51,112 bases of DNA. Source: Shewanella sp. CG12_big_fil_rev_8_21_14_0_65_47_15 (lineage in GTDB: Bacteria > Pseudomonadota > Gammaproteobacteria > Enterobacterales > Shewanellaceae). Under the pieces are notes generated by a model. The model did not search any database, was not told where the DNA came from, and saw only the letters and a program-made list of their open reading frames with translations. Where the stretch lies: NCBI RefSeq assembly GCF_002783505.1, contig NZ_PFGL01000020.1, positions 1-51,112 of the forward strand. Direction: 5' to 3'. The position numbers and the translations under genes are program-made. Shown piece after piece: positions 18,863-27,449 of this stretch. Position 1 is the stretch's first letter. Each line of letters begins with the position of its first letter.

Positions 18863-19573
18863 CTAAGAGGCGAATGGCTTAAGTAAGGTGATATCGATAA
18901 AGGGCAGATTAGGCGCTATCTTTTGGCGACTCTTAATCACTTGGCCATTATTCGGTTTGATCCAAAATTCATTTTGATAGTGGATATCAAGCGCGGCGAT
19001 TGAAACCATTTCGCTGAAATGCAGCGCCTGTGTTGGCGTATCATTGATAAGGATGTTTTCTTCGGCAATAAAATTAAATTGCGAACTCGCGATGTAGCCA
19101 AAGTGGTAATTAGGTTGCCAGTCAAGGGTGCGCGTCCACATTTTGGGCGTGTTGCTTAAATGCAAACCCAATAGAAGAGGGTCGGGTTGTGTGCTTGCAA
19201 TTGCGACTAAGTTGCCAGCAAGCAGGTTATGGGTTTTAACTAAACGACCATTTCTTGTGACTAACATCCCTTTATCCGCCGACAACCATTTAAGTTCCAG
19301 TGTATCTGGGGTCGGTCTTATTGAAGATAGGGTGACTTGGGGCTCGGCAAAGGCTAAAGCAATAAATGCCTGTGGCATATCGTCGAGCTTGGCATAAATA
19401 CTGGCGTAGGGATTGGCTTTTACCTGCTCTGTGGTGAGTTTGACGTCGTCATCCCCAATAAAAGCGAGCTTTATCGTATCGTTTAAGGCGCTAATTCGTT
19501 GGCTACAGCCAGACATGCCTACTAATACGGCCGAGAGGGTGACTAGCGGCAATAGTTTTTTATTTATACGCAT
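18863..19573 (-). CDS. yjbF: YjbF/GfcB family outer-membrane lipoprotein
   Basis: The 236-aa product has a lipobox VGMSGC with Cys at residue 22, then the YjbF/GfcB fold: beta-rich, with a run of Trp-containing segments (WTRTLDWQPNYHFGY) and a closing FWIKPNNGQVIKSRQ..NLPFIDITLLKPF. The family is encoded with YjbG and YjbH in exopolysaccharide operons, and the E. coli members are lipoproteins needed for full colony polysaccharide. It follows yjbE after a 150-base gap that holds a terminator-like hairpin. Confidence 0.9.
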   Translation of the reverse strand: MRINKKLLPLVTLSAVLVGMSGCSQRISALNDTIKLAFIGDDDVKLTTEQVKANPYASIYAKLDDMPQAFIALAFAEPQVTLSSIRPTPDTLELKWLSADKGMLVTRNGRLVKTHNLLAGNLVAIASTQPDPLLLGLHLSNTPKMWTRTLDWQPNYHFGYIASSQFNFIAEENILINDTPTQALHFSEMVSIAALDIHYQNEFWIKPNNGQVIKSRQKIAPNLPFIDITLLKPFAS

Positions 19574-19674
19574 CCGAATTGCTTATTCTCAATAGTAATA
19601 AATATCAAATGTAAAGAGATGTGAGACTGATTTCAAGCCATAACCAGAGCTTGATTTTCTCTCGATGAGCTTAA

Positions 19675-19703
19675 AAAAAACAACCGCCAATAGGCGGTTG
19701 TTT
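19675..19703 (-). terminator. Intra-operon terminator or attenuator between yjbE and yjbF
   Basis: Read on the minus strand, AAACAACCGCC and GGCGGTTGTTT pair around a four-base loop and are followed by a run of eight T. It lies 19 bases after the yjbE stop. Strong termination here would make yjbE RNA more abundant than yjbFGH. Confidence 0.85.
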
Positions 19704-19721
19704 GGAAAAGGTTTTAACTGA

Positions 19722-19973
19722 TTAGTTACCAGTACCTGTAGTAGAGCCAGTACCAGTACCTGAGTTGGAAATTGGGTTACCGTCAGCGCCGTTTGCAGCA
19801 ATTAACACACCAGTCACAACTGCACCAGCACCAATACCAGCACCAACCATAGCCCCGTTCGAACCGCCAAAAGTTTTACCGTCAGTTGTTGTACCAGCGT
19901 CATCAACTGCTTGAGCAGCTACTGAGCCTAACATTGAAATAGCAGCAATAAGTGCTAATGAAGTTTTTTTCAT
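19722..19973 (-). CDS. yjbE: Small secreted Gly/Thr-rich protein, YjbE/GfcA type
   Basis: The 83-aa product has a clear signal peptide (MKKTSLALIAAISMLGSVAAQA), a Gly/Ala-rich middle (GAMVGAGIGAGAVVTGVLIAA) and a low-complexity Gly/Thr/Ser end. E. coli YjbE and GfcA have the same plan: about 80-100 residues, a signal peptide, a glycine-rich stretch with AATGGGDG-like sequence and a Thr-rich tail. Position as the first gene before yjbFGH supports the call; sequence similarity alone would be weak. Function is unknown. Confidence 0.75.
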   Translation of the reverse strand: MKKTSLALIAAISMLGSVAAQAVDDAGTTTDGKTFGGSNGAMVGAGIGAGAVVTGVLIAANGADGNPISNSGTGTGSTTGTGN

Positions 19974-20256
19974 CGTGATTCCCTTTTAGAAAAAATTAAC
20001 CTAATTTTTAGCTAATCTAGTACAGCATGATAGGTGATTCAACTTAAATGATCAATGCTAAATCTATCAGTGTATTCAGACTTTAGACTGATTTGCTGTT
20101 TAGCTGCTATAGAATATTCCTTAGTTTAGAATGAGTTTAACCCATTCCTGTTAAGTATATATGCCTAAGATGGGCACCTTGATCTTATACCATTTACGTT
20201 TTAGTAATTCAAAACCTTCCTTAGGCTCGTTAATGAAAAAATGGATTCAGGTGCAA

Positions 20257-21387
20257 TTAAGCCAAGTTGAAGAAGGTCTTTATTTCACTCAGTTGTTCCA
20301 TGGCATCCTTATAACCTAAATCGATTAACGCACTGGTATAGGATTTCTCGAATAATAAGTAGGACACGATACTCGAGTCCGATTGCCTATCGATACCAAT
20401 AAAACCCAGTAAGGTTTTAATGGCCCAGGGCATATCGTCGTAGAAACGTGCCGCTATCTTACTTAAATCTTCGCTTGGCTTGATCACTAAGGCCTTTATG
20501 GGTTGCAGGGTCAGTTGAGTTCGACTCGTTTCCGGGATAAGGCTTAGGGTGTGATTAATGCGCTCCAATCGTTCAAGATCGCTATTTAAGGTATCGGAAA
20601 AGATGGTATCGAGCAGATGACCCGCAATCGTGGCCGTTTTGGGGTGATATTCCAACTCCATCGGGTAATGTTTATGGGGGCTGTCCAAATTGATGACCAA
20701 TAGCCGATTGGCTCCTAAGTGAATGGGGCTCGACAGTGGTGCAAGCTGGTGGACCGAACCATCGCCATAATAGGCTTGGTTAAGCTTAATCGATGGAAAC
20801 ACCATAGGAATAGCGGAGCTGGCGAGTAAATGCTCAGTGTTGAGCATCATACGTTCGCCGCTGCGTCTCGCTCTGGTCCAATTTTCTATATCCCTCGAGG
20901 CTTGAAAAAAGGTGACTGAGCGGGAGTTGTTATAACAGGAGGCATCCACACTGAGGGCCGTAAGCGCACCGTTACGGATATTGCGATCGATGCGTTTAAA
21001 GTCGATAAGCTCATTCAGTAGCGTTCGCAGTGGGTCGTTATCCAGCAAGCTACCCGCATCGGTATTGACCTTATCATCCTGCATTCCCTTGAGCGCCATT
21101 TTGGCTAAGTGACTCAACACCCCCACAATCGAGGCACGATACACTTTTCGGGTTTCAAAATGTCGCCATACCCATTCGAGTTTTTTTACTCCGAGGTGAA
21201 AACAAGAGGCATGGGTCGCAATCGAAGTGCCATTTATCGCGCCAGCAGAAGTACCACAGATGATTTTAAAGGGGATGCCATGATTGCGGGGATATAGTTG
21301 GACCAGTGCTTTTAACACACCGACCTGATAAGCTGCTCGCGCGCCGCCTCCGCCTAGGACTAATGCTGTTGATGTAGGCAATCTCAA
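20257..21387 (-). CDS. Patatin-like phospholipase
   Basis: The 376-aa protein starts MRLPTSTALVLGGGGARAAYQVGVLKAL, giving the oxyanion-hole motif GGGGAR, then the nucleophile elbow GTSAG (Ser near residue 47), and the catalytic Asp in YYGDGS, a DGG-to-DGS variant common in bacterial patatins. These are the Ser-Asp dyad elements of lipid acyl hydrolases. There is no signal peptide, so it is probably cytosolic or membrane-associated on the inside. The C-terminal third is helical and family-specific. It lies alone between yjbE and panB; the substrate cannot be read from the sequence. Confidence 0.92.
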   Translation of the reverse strand: MRLPTSTALVLGGGGARAAYQVGVLKALVQLYPRNHGIPFKIICGTSAGAINGTSIATHASCFHLGVKKLEWVWRHFETRKVYRASIVGVLSHLAKMALKGMQDDKVNTDAGSLLDNDPLRTLLNELIDFKRIDRNIRNGALTALSVDASCYNNSRSVTFFQASRDIENWTRARRSGERMMLNTEHLLASSAIPMVFPSIKLNQAYYGDGSVHQLAPLSSPIHLGANRLLVINLDSPHKHYPMELEYHPKTATIAGHLLDTIFSDTLNSDLERLERINHTLSLIPETSRTQLTLQPIKALVIKPSEDLSKIAARFYDDMPWAIKTLLGFIGIDRQSDSSIVSYLLFEKSYTSALIDLGYKDAMEQLSEIKTFFNLA

Positions 21388-21517
21388 GACTCAATTTATT
21401 GTTTTAATGATTTTATTAAAGCAACGCCGCCCTATAAAAAGCAAGTCGATAGACTTAATTAGTTGTAAATTTCGATTTATCGTTTATTCGATTGCTGCAA
21501 CATTTCGCTTTAGACAA

Positions 21518-22360
21518 TTAATCCGCTGTAAGCTTGATCGTTTGGCTGAGGCCAAAGCAATGCTCTGCTGTTGGAAACTCAGCGGTTCTCACCTCTCTGG
21601 CGTATTCGGCGCAGGCGTGAGTGATTAAGGGGCCTAAGTCGATATAGCGTTTGGCAAATTTAGGCGTGTAGTCAGAAAATAAGCCTAGGATATCTTCAGT
21701 TACGAGCACTTGGCCATCACAGGTGGGTGAGGCGCCAATGCCGATGACTGGGATTGAGACTTCTGCAGTCACGGTGCGCGCCGCGAGTTCGGAGGTACCT
21801 TCAATCAGTATGCTAAAAGCGCCTGCTTGCTCAAAGTCTTTTGCTAAGCTAACGAGGGTTTCGATGGCGGCAGCATCCCTTGCTTGGGTTTTAAATCCAC
21901 CCAATTGATTCACGTGTTGCGGCATTAATCCTATGTGTGGCATCACAGGGATCCCTCGCTGGGTTAAAAAACGAGTGGTATCGAGCATTTCTGCGCCCCC
22001 TTCGAGTTTTACCGCCTGCGCGCCTGTGCGTATCAATACTTGGCTCGCATGTCTAAAGGCTTGCTGAGGCGATTCTTGATAACTTCCAAAGGGCATATCA
22101 ATAATCACGCAGGCGTGTGCTGCGCCGCGAGTGACAGCAAGGCCATGATTAATCATCATTTCTAAGGTAACCCCGAGTGTGGAGTCTTGTCCATAAACCA
22201 CCATGCCGACAGAGTCGCCGACGATAATCATATCCACATGGGGATCGATAAGTTCCGCCATCGGTTTTTCATAGGCAGTGAGGGCGACTATGGGCGTTTT
22301 ACCTTTCATTTTTTGTAAGGTTACGGGCGTGACTCGGTTTTTATTCATATGGATACTCAT
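21518..22360 (-). CDS. panB: Ketopantoate hydroxymethyltransferase-like protein (PanB paralogue)
   Basis: PanB adds a hydroxymethyl group from methylene-THF to alpha-ketoisovalerate, the first committed step to pantothenate. This 280-aa protein has the family motifs MLTAYE-like IVALTAYEKPMAELI, VGDSVGMVVYG, MPFGSYQ, AVKLEGG, MPHIGLMPQ, and IPVIGIGAS..CDGQVLV. The catalytic Glu sits in LIEGTSELAA, where canonical PanB has LECVP. No panC is next to it. The altered active-site flank and the divergent AraC-type gene suggest a paralogue with a regulated or different substrate, but that is inference. MNKNR, four codons in, is an alternative start. Confidence 0.88.
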   Translation of the reverse strand: MSIHMNKNRVTPVTLQKMKGKTPIVALTAYEKPMAELIDPHVDMIIVGDSVGMVVYGQDSTLGVTLEMMINHGLAVTRGAAHACVIIDMPFGSYQESPQQAFRHASQVLIRTGAQAVKLEGGAEMLDTTRFLTQRGIPVMPHIGLMPQHVNQLGGFKTQARDAAAIETLVSLAKDFEQAGAFSILIEGTSELAARTVTAEVSIPVIGIGASPTCDGQVLVTEDILGLFSDYTPKFAKRYIDLGPLITHACAEYAREVRTAEFPTAEHCFGLSQTIKLTAD

Positions 22361-22455
22361 ATCATCTCCAACTCGTTAAATCTGAGAGGGTATGTTAGCG
22401 CTTGCTGCGTTGGCTTTAACTCGATAGATTGACTTAATATCTAGATAAAAAGACA

Positions 22456-22496
22456 CTTCTATATAAAGGTGCTTTATACAAAGAGGCGCTTCTATA
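22456..22496. promoter_or_regulatory. Direct repeat in the panB-araC divergent region, possible operator
   Basis: CTTCTATA occurs at 22456-22463 and again at 22489-22496, 33 bases apart, about three helical turns. The flanks are also alike (CACTTCTATATAAAGGTGCT and CGCTTCTATACGGAAGATGCT). Same-face direct repeats between a regulator and its divergent target are typical of AraC-family operators. Confidence 0.4.
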
Positions 22497-22502
22497 CGGA
22501 AG

Positions 22503-23426
22503 ATGCTCGATAATACGAAAAGAAGTTTCGATATAAAGATCACCTTGGGCGATAACACCTTGAGTCAAGTCACCGGCATTCATTTATCCCAGCAGCATAT
22601 TACTCAGCACACGCAGGTCGCACCTTCACGTTTAGCCGCCGCAGGGCTAAGTGCCTCCATTATGTTGCTTAAGCGAACACTCATGCCGTTTGAGCATGTG
22701 CAGCGGCACAGTCATTCTTGGGGGCAGGTCATTTATGCCAGTCAGGGTGTGTTGAGTGTGATCACGCCTGCCGGGCGCTACATAGTGCCGCCTGAACAAG
22801 CAGTGTGGGTGCCTCCCTTTGTCGATCATGAGGTTATAGCGCTTGCTCAAGTGCAATTGAGTAGTCTGTATTTGGATGAAACACAGATAGGTGGCTTTCC
22901 ACCCGACTGCACTTGTCTGAGTGTGAAGCCTGTTTTGCAGTTATTACTGCAAGAGGCAAATGCCTTGGTGCAGAGTGAGACGGGGCTGATAGACCCTGAT
23001 GATAAGGATAGCGTCATGCGGCTCTTGATGGTGATCCGTGACTTTATGGTGCTCGCACCTAAGGTCGCCTTGGATTTACCTTATCCTAGGGATAAAAAAT
23101 TACTGCGTATTACCGAGGCTTTGCTGGCGGATCCGAGCGAACAACGCACTTTAGTGGATTGGCAGCGGGAGGTCGGCGCCTCGGCCCGCACGTTAGCGAG
23201 ATTATTTAAACGGCAAACAGGGCTGAGTTATAGCCAATGGTTGCAAAGGCTTAGATTGCAGGTGGCGATTCAAATGCTCAGCCGAGGTGAATCTGTGCTC
23301 ACTACAGCGTTATCCTTGGGTTATGCCTCGGGTTCAGCCTTTGGTTATATGTTTAGGCAGTTGATGGGCGTCGCTCCGAGTCAGTACCTGTTAGCGCAAA
23401 CGACAGTGCCCAAAATACAGCAGTAA
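22503..23426 (+). CDS. AraC-family transcriptional regulator with cupin sensor domain
   Basis: The 307-aa product has an N-terminal cupin with RHSHSWGQVIYASQGVLSV and WVPPFVDHEV, the usual layout of the AraC_binding family that senses small molecules. The C-terminal HTH pair follows (ARTLARLFKRQTGLSYSQWLQRLRL and ALSLGYASGSAFGYMFRQLMGVAPSQY). The start is uncertain: the Shine-Dalgarno before ATG 22503 is poor, and homologues often begin nearer residue 50. It is divergent from the PanB paralogue with a 142-base gap and may control it. It converges on proS across a shared terminator. Confidence 0.88.
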   Translation: MLDNTKRSFDIKITLGDNTLSQVTGIHLSQQHITQHTQVAPSRLAAAGLSASIMLLKRTLMPFEHVQRHSHSWGQVIYASQGVLSVITPAGRYIVPPEQAVWVPPFVDHEVIALAQVQLSSLYLDETQIGGFPPDCTCLSVKPVLQLLLQEANALVQSETGLIDPDDKDSVMRLLMVIRDFMVLAPKVALDLPYPRDKKLLRITEALLADPSEQRTLVDWQREVGASARTLARLFKRQTGLSYSQWLQRLRLQVAIQMLSRGESVLTTALSLGYASGSAFGYMFRQLMGVAPSQYLLAQTTVPKIQQ

Positions 23427-23448
23427 AAAGCCGCATTATAGCCAATAA

Positions 23449-23487
23449 AAAACGCACTTAAGTACAACCTAAGTGCGTTTAATTTTT
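23449..23487. terminator. Bidirectional terminator between the AraC-type gene and proS
   Basis: AAACGCACTTA and TAAGTGCGTTT form an 11-bp stem with a nine-base loop, with A-rich and T-rich flanks, between convergent genes. Confidence 0.88.
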
Positions 23488-23508
23488 TTATTCGACTAGA
23501 GCTAAGGC

Positions 23509-25224
23509 TTAGGCTTTAATCTGGCTTTTCAGGAAGTCGACCAGCTGGTCAAATGGAATATCTTGCTTTTCACCGGTGCGGCGGTTTTTGTATTCATATA
23601 CGCCGGCATCGATATTGCGATCGCCAATTACCACAGTGTGCGGGAGTCCAATCAGTTCCATATCGGCGAACATCACGCCTGGGCGCTCTTTACGATCATC
23701 CAGTAACACGTCGATACCCGCTGCGGTTAAGTCCTTGTACAACTGCTCGGCGATATCGGTTACGCGGTGCGACTTGTGCATATTCATTGGCAGAATACCC
23801 ACGCTAAAGGGGGCAATCGCTTCTGGCCAAATGATGCCACGGTCATCGAAGTTTTGCTCGATGGCTGCGGCTACAATACGGCTCACGCCGACACCATAAC
23901 AACCCATCAGCAGCACCTGTGACTTGCCGTTTTCATCGAGTACAGTTGCATTCATCGATTTAGAGTAGTTAGTGCCGAGTTGGAAGATATGGCCGACTTC
24001 GATACCGCGGGCCATCGCATAAGTGCCTAAACCATCGGGTGTTGGCTCGCCTTCAACCACATTACGGATATCGGCAGCTTGTGCTGTCGGCAGATCCCGC
24101 TCCCAGTTGATGCCAAAGTAATGTTTATCATCGACGTTAGCACCGGCGGCAAAATCGCTCATCACGCTGACGCTATGATCGATAATGATTGGCATAGTTA
24201 AGCCCACAGGACCGAGTGATCCGGGACCTGCGCCAATGGCGTCACGAATAAGGGCTTCTGGTGCAAATTCTAAGGGTGATGCCACTAAATCTAATTTGTC
24301 GGCTTTGATTTCGTTAAGATCGTGGTCACCGCGAACAATTAATGCTACTAGCGGAGCGGCTTCGGTTGCACCCATTACGATCAAAGTTTTAACTGTCTTA
24401 GTGATATCCAAATTAAATTGCTCAACTAACTCGGCAATGGTTTTAGCATTGGGGGTATCGACTAAACGTAACTCTTCGGTGGCGGCGCCGCGAGCCTCGG
24501 TTGGCATAGGTGATTCGGCTTTTTCAATGTTGGCCGCATAGTCACTGCCAGTCGAATAAGCAATTAAATCTTCACCGCTTTGTGCCAGTACATGGAACTC
24601 GTGTGACATGCTGCCACCGATAGAACCTGTGTCAGCTAATACGGGGCGGAAGGCTAAGCCCATGCGCGACAGAATGTTGCTATAGGCTTGATACATGGCC
24701 TCATAGGTCGCATTCATGGTATCGACATCGAGGTGGAAAGAGTAGGCATCTTTCATCAGGAACTCGCGTGAACGCATCACACCAAAGCGTGGGCGCACTT
24801 CATCGCGGAATTTGGTTTGGATTTGGTAAAGATTCAGCGGTAATTGCTTGTAAGAGCTGACTTCTTTACGGATTAAGTCGGTGATCACTTCTTCGTGGGT
24901 TGGCCCCAGAACGAAGTCACGGTTGTGGCGATCCTTAAAGCGTAGCAATTCTGGACCAAATTTATCCCAACGACCCGTTTCTACCCACAAATCAGCCGGT
25001 TGTACCATAGGCATTAATATTTCAATCGCGCCTGCTTTGTTCATTTCTTCACGAACAATAGCTTCGACTTTACGCAGTACACGTAAGCCCGTGGGCAGGT
25101 AGCTGTAAAGGCCCGACGCATTACGGCGGATCATACCGGCACGTAACATTAATTGATGGCTAATGACCTCTGCGTTGGCAGGAGTTTCTTTTTGTGTTGA
25201 TAGTAGGTACTTGCTGACGCGCAT
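23509..25224 (-). CDS. proS: Prolyl-tRNA synthetase
   Basis: This class II synthetase charges tRNA-Pro. The 571-aa product has the bacterial long form: motif 1 region [28 protein letters not shown]-type [14 protein letters not shown], motif 2 [27 protein letters not shown], an inserted editing domain at about residues 220-400, and motif 3 [19 protein letters not shown]-terminal anticodon-binding domain ends the protein. It heads a proS-acetyltransferase-trmO-rcsF arrangement comparable to the proS-trmO-rcsF order of E. coli. A heptamer array lies 117 bases upstream of the start. Confidence 0.97.
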   Translation of the reverse strand: MRVSKYLLSTQKETPANAEVISHQLMLRAGMIRRNASGLYSYLPTGLRVLRKVEAIVREEMNKAGAIEILMPMVQPADLWVETGRWDKFGPELLRFKDRHNRDFVLGPTHEEVITDLIRKEVSSYKQLPLNLYQIQTKFRDEVRPRFGVMRSREFLMKDAYSFHLDVDTMNATYEAMYQAYSNILSRMGLAFRPVLADTGSIGGSMSHEFHVLAQSGEDLIAYSTGSDYAANIEKAESPMPTEARGAATEELRLVDTPNAKTIAELVEQFNLDITKTVKTLIVMGATEAAPLVALIVRGDHDLNEIKADKLDLVASPLEFAPEALIRDAIGAGPGSLGPVGLTMPIIIDHSVSVMSDFAAGANVDDKHYFGINWERDLPTAQAADIRNVVEGEPTPDGLGTYAMARGIEVGHIFQLGTNYSKSMNATVLDENGKSQVLLMGCYGVGVSRIVAAAIEQNFDDRGIIWPEAIAPFSVGILPMNMHKSHRVTDIAEQLYKDLTAAGIDVLLDDRKERPGVMFADMELIGLPHTVVIGDRNIDAGVYEYKNRRTGEKQDIPFDQLVDFLKSQIKA

Positions 25225-25340
25225 TACCGATGTCCAAATTTGAGTTGAATGGGCGCCATTTTATCACCTGCTTGGATGATGTCACCTAGGGATTTAGGTT
25301 AAATTCAGTTAGCTGGGGGTAAAAGGCATTTTTTTATGCT

Positions 25341-25427
25341 GGATAACGGATAACGGATAACGGATAACGGATAACGGATAACGGATAACGGATAACGGAT
25401 AACGGATAACGGATAACGGATAACGGA
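25341..25427. repeat. Tandem heptamer array, (GGATAAC) about 12.4 copies
   Basis: Perfect copies of the 7-base unit GGATAAC run for 87 bases with no interruption. The array lies between the divergent end of the acetyltransferase gene and the start of proS. A perfect array of this length is likely to vary in copy number by slippage, and a unit of seven is not a multiple of three. Confidence 0.97.
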
Positions 25428-25430
25428 AGG

Positions 25431-25490
25431 AAGAGCGCTACGCGGCTAGAGCGTGACTTCGTCACTGCTAGTATCTAGATCCACGTTTCT
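25431..25490. repeat. Relic of the dispersed CTAG/inverted repeat family
   Basis: AGCGCTACGCGGCTAGAGCGTGACTTCGTCACTGCTAG resembles the left ends of the repeat mosaics at 9600 and 13510-13610 (GCGTGACTGA, CTAGGGCG, GGCTACGGAA). GTGACTTCGTCAC is itself a short hairpin. The same repeat family therefore occurs at a third place in the window. Confidence 0.6.
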
Positions 25491-25498
25491 GTTTATGT

Positions 25499-26140
25499 TT
25501 ACTTATCCCGCCTATCGCCGATCACTTTGGCGGGGTTGCCAGCAACTATGGCCCAGTTGGGCACGTCTTTTGTTACTATGCTGCCCATGCCGACCACGGC
25601 GTGATCGCCAATCGTCACACCATCGACTATGCCAGCTTGGGCGCCAATCCACACATCTTTGCCTATCACAATACCTTTGGAGTTGGCAGCTTGTTGATAT
25701 ATAGGTGTATCTGGCGCCATGCCATGGTTAAAGGCATAGATAGTCACATTATTAGCGATGCGAGTTTGATTACCTATCTTGATGCCTAGCCTGCCACCAT
25801 CGAGGGAGCTGCCATGATTAATCGCCACTTCATCCCCCATAGTAATGGGGCCATGCAAAAAACAGTCGGCGGCGATCATGCAGCGATTACCCATGCGAAT
25901 ATCGCGGTTGGGCTCGGCAAATAACTGGGCTTCGGGGGCGATAAAACAGTGCTCGCCTATTTGTACTGTTTCGAGGGCGCAAAGTGTGGCTTGGATTTCA
26001 TCCTGCCAGGGTTTAGCCCAGACTAAATGTTTCTCTTTTAAAGAAAAATACAGCCATGGCATCCAAGAGAGACGCTTTTTATGTTGGCTTTGATAGTCAG
26101 GCAAAGATGCCGGCTCTGATCTAGGCGTTGGCGCAGACAT
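25499..26140 (-). CDS. Hexapeptide-repeat acetyltransferase (CysE/LacA/NodL-like)
   Basis: The 213-aa product has a left-handed beta-helix: repeated I-G-x-x-x-x-I units from about residue 60 ([35 protein letters not shown]). A loop with the catalytic-type His, IYAFNHGM, is followed by the C-terminal coils [38 protein letters not shown] and the closing AGNPAKVIG. These are standard for acetyl-CoA-dependent O-acetyltransferases acting on sugars or small acceptors. The start codon directly follows the trmO stop (TAAATG), so the two are cotranslated. The acceptor is unknown; a surface polysaccharide sugar is possible. Confidence 0.9.
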   Translation of the reverse strand: MSAPTPRSEPASLPDYQSQHKKRLSWMPWLYFSLKEKHLVWAKPWQDEIQATLCALETVQIGEHCFIAPEAQLFAEPNRDIRMGNRCMIAADCFLHGPITMGDEVAINHGSSLDGGRLGIKIGNQTRIANNVTIYAFNHGMAPDTPIYQQAANSKGIVIGKDVWIGAQAGIVDGVTIGDHAVVGMGSIVTKDVPNWAIVAGNPAKVIGDRRDK

Positions 26141-26875
26141 TTAGCCACATTTCCCCGGTTTGAGTTCTAATACCAAGATGTATTCTTGCTCATTATCATC
26201 GACCGCCATCTGCCAAAACACATCTAAATCATAGAGGGCGACTTGATAAAGCTTAGGATCATCCTTGGCTTTTTTGTAGGCAGGCCGTGGATCTTGACCG
26301 AGTACACCGCGGATCAGTAGGGCTAAATCTGTGTAGTTTTCCTGCTCGGCGTAACGCTTAATTTGGGCGTTGGCATGGGCAGAAAATACCACCGAAATTA
26401 AGTGGGGCGCTTCCTGGGCGATGCCGCCTATCGCATCGATAATGGAATCCGAGAAGGGAATATAGGGCTTAATATCGATAATCGGCGTGCCATCGAGGAG
26501 ATCCATACCGGAAATCTCGAGGCAAACTTTGCCCTTACGCTGCACTACGCCGTGCAGTTTAACGACCGACTGCCCAATGCCATTGGGCCTAAACGTGGAA
26601 CGAGTGGCAAATACGCCGAGTTTTTCATTGCCGCCTAATCTGGGTGGCCGCACTGTGGTTTTCCAACCTTGGGCAAGATTCTCATGGAAGCAAAACAGTA
26701 ACCACAGATGGGAATATTGCTCGATACCACGTACCGCATCGATATGATTCACATGGGGTTCGAGTTCGACATAGCCACGGGCTTCAACCAGTCCGGGTTG
26801 CCTTGGTATGCCAAACTTTTGTTTATAGGGAGTGCGGCAGATCGCGACGGCGACAATTTGGTTGGTAAATGTCAT
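26141..26875 (-). CDS. trmO: tRNA (t6A37)-N6-methyltransferase TrmO (TsaA/YaeB)
   Basis: TrmO methylates N6 of t6A37 in threonine tRNAs using SAM. The 244-aa protein carries the family motifs PYKQKFGIPRQPGLV, YSHLWLLFCFHEN, the RPPRLGG and ATRSTFRPNGIGQSVVKL segments that form the SAM site, and DLLDGTPIIDIKPYIPFSDSI. A C-terminal domain follows, as in E. coli YaeB (about 235 aa). Synteny with proS and rcsF is shared with enterobacteria and supports orthology. The acetyltransferase gene follows immediately. Confidence 0.95.
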   Translation of the reverse strand: MTFTNQIVAVAICRTPYKQKFGIPRQPGLVEARGYVELEPHVNHIDAVRGIEQYSHLWLLFCFHENLAQGWKTTVRPPRLGGNEKLGVFATRSTFRPNGIGQSVVKLHGVVQRKGKVCLEISGMDLLDGTPIIDIKPYIPFSDSIIDAIGGIAQEAPHLISVVFSAHANAQIKRYAEQENYTDLALLIRGVLGQDPRPAYKKAKDDPKLYQVALYDLDVFWQMAVDDNEQEYILVLELKPGKCG

Positions 26876-26991
26876 GCAAAAAATTACCTAAAAGGCTAAA
26901 TATAACAACCGCATAAGCTCATTGTTAAGCGGTTGATATGGACAATCTCAGATCATCGAATCGGCAGCAGTACGCTTGCTATGCGTGAAGC

Positions 26992-27372
26992 TTACTCTGG
27001 GGTAGCCGTTTTGATGGCTTGGCCGACGCATAGGGCGCGACTGATACAACCCTGGGCGGCTTCATCTAACATCACACATTGTTTGATGATAATGCCGTTA
27101 GCGCCTTTATCTGCGGCGGTGCGGCGAGCTTCGGTTCTGGCATCCGCAAGTGAAGCGGGTACGGCATTCACATCGGCTTGGCAGGATTCGCCTTGAACTA
27201 GTCCCTTTAATTCGTAGTGCCCTTTAGGCAAGGTATCACCTTCATAGAGGGTAACATCGGAGGCCTTGAAATAGTCATCGATTGCCTCACCGTTCAAATT
27301 ACTGTTAAAACTGTAGTCGCTTGCACAGGCACTGAGCAGTAGCACTAATGCACTTGAGAGGATCATCTTCAT
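26992..27372 (-). CDS. rcsF: RcsF-like outer-membrane lipoprotein
   Basis: RcsF is the outer-membrane sensor that reports envelope stress to the Rcs phosphorelay in enterobacteria. The 126-aa product has a lipobox LLLSAC (Cys about residue 16) and, in the C-terminal half, GLVQGESCQ, ARTEARRTAADKGANGIIIKQC and GCISRALCVGQA. The four Cys of this domain match the two disulfides of E. coli RcsF, and the AR..A..KGAN helix is the strongest family mark. Location next to trmO-proS is the same as in E. coli. Whether this organism has RcsCDB cannot be seen here. Confidence 0.85.
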   Translation of the reverse strand: MKMILSSALVLLLSACASDYSFNSNLNGEAIDDYFKASDVTLYEGDTLPKGHYELKGLVQGESCQADVNAVPASLADARTEARRTAADKGANGIIIKQCVMLDEAAQGCISRALCVGQAIKTATPE

Positions 27373-27449
27373 GGTTTGACCTGCGTTTGAGGGGAAAACA
27401 GCGCAGTCTTAAAGACTGCGCCGATGCGATATTATTATCTGAGCAAATT

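Noticed and set aside
25341..25427. Heptamer array as a CRISPR
   Set aside because: The unit is seven bases with no spacers and no cas genes nearby.
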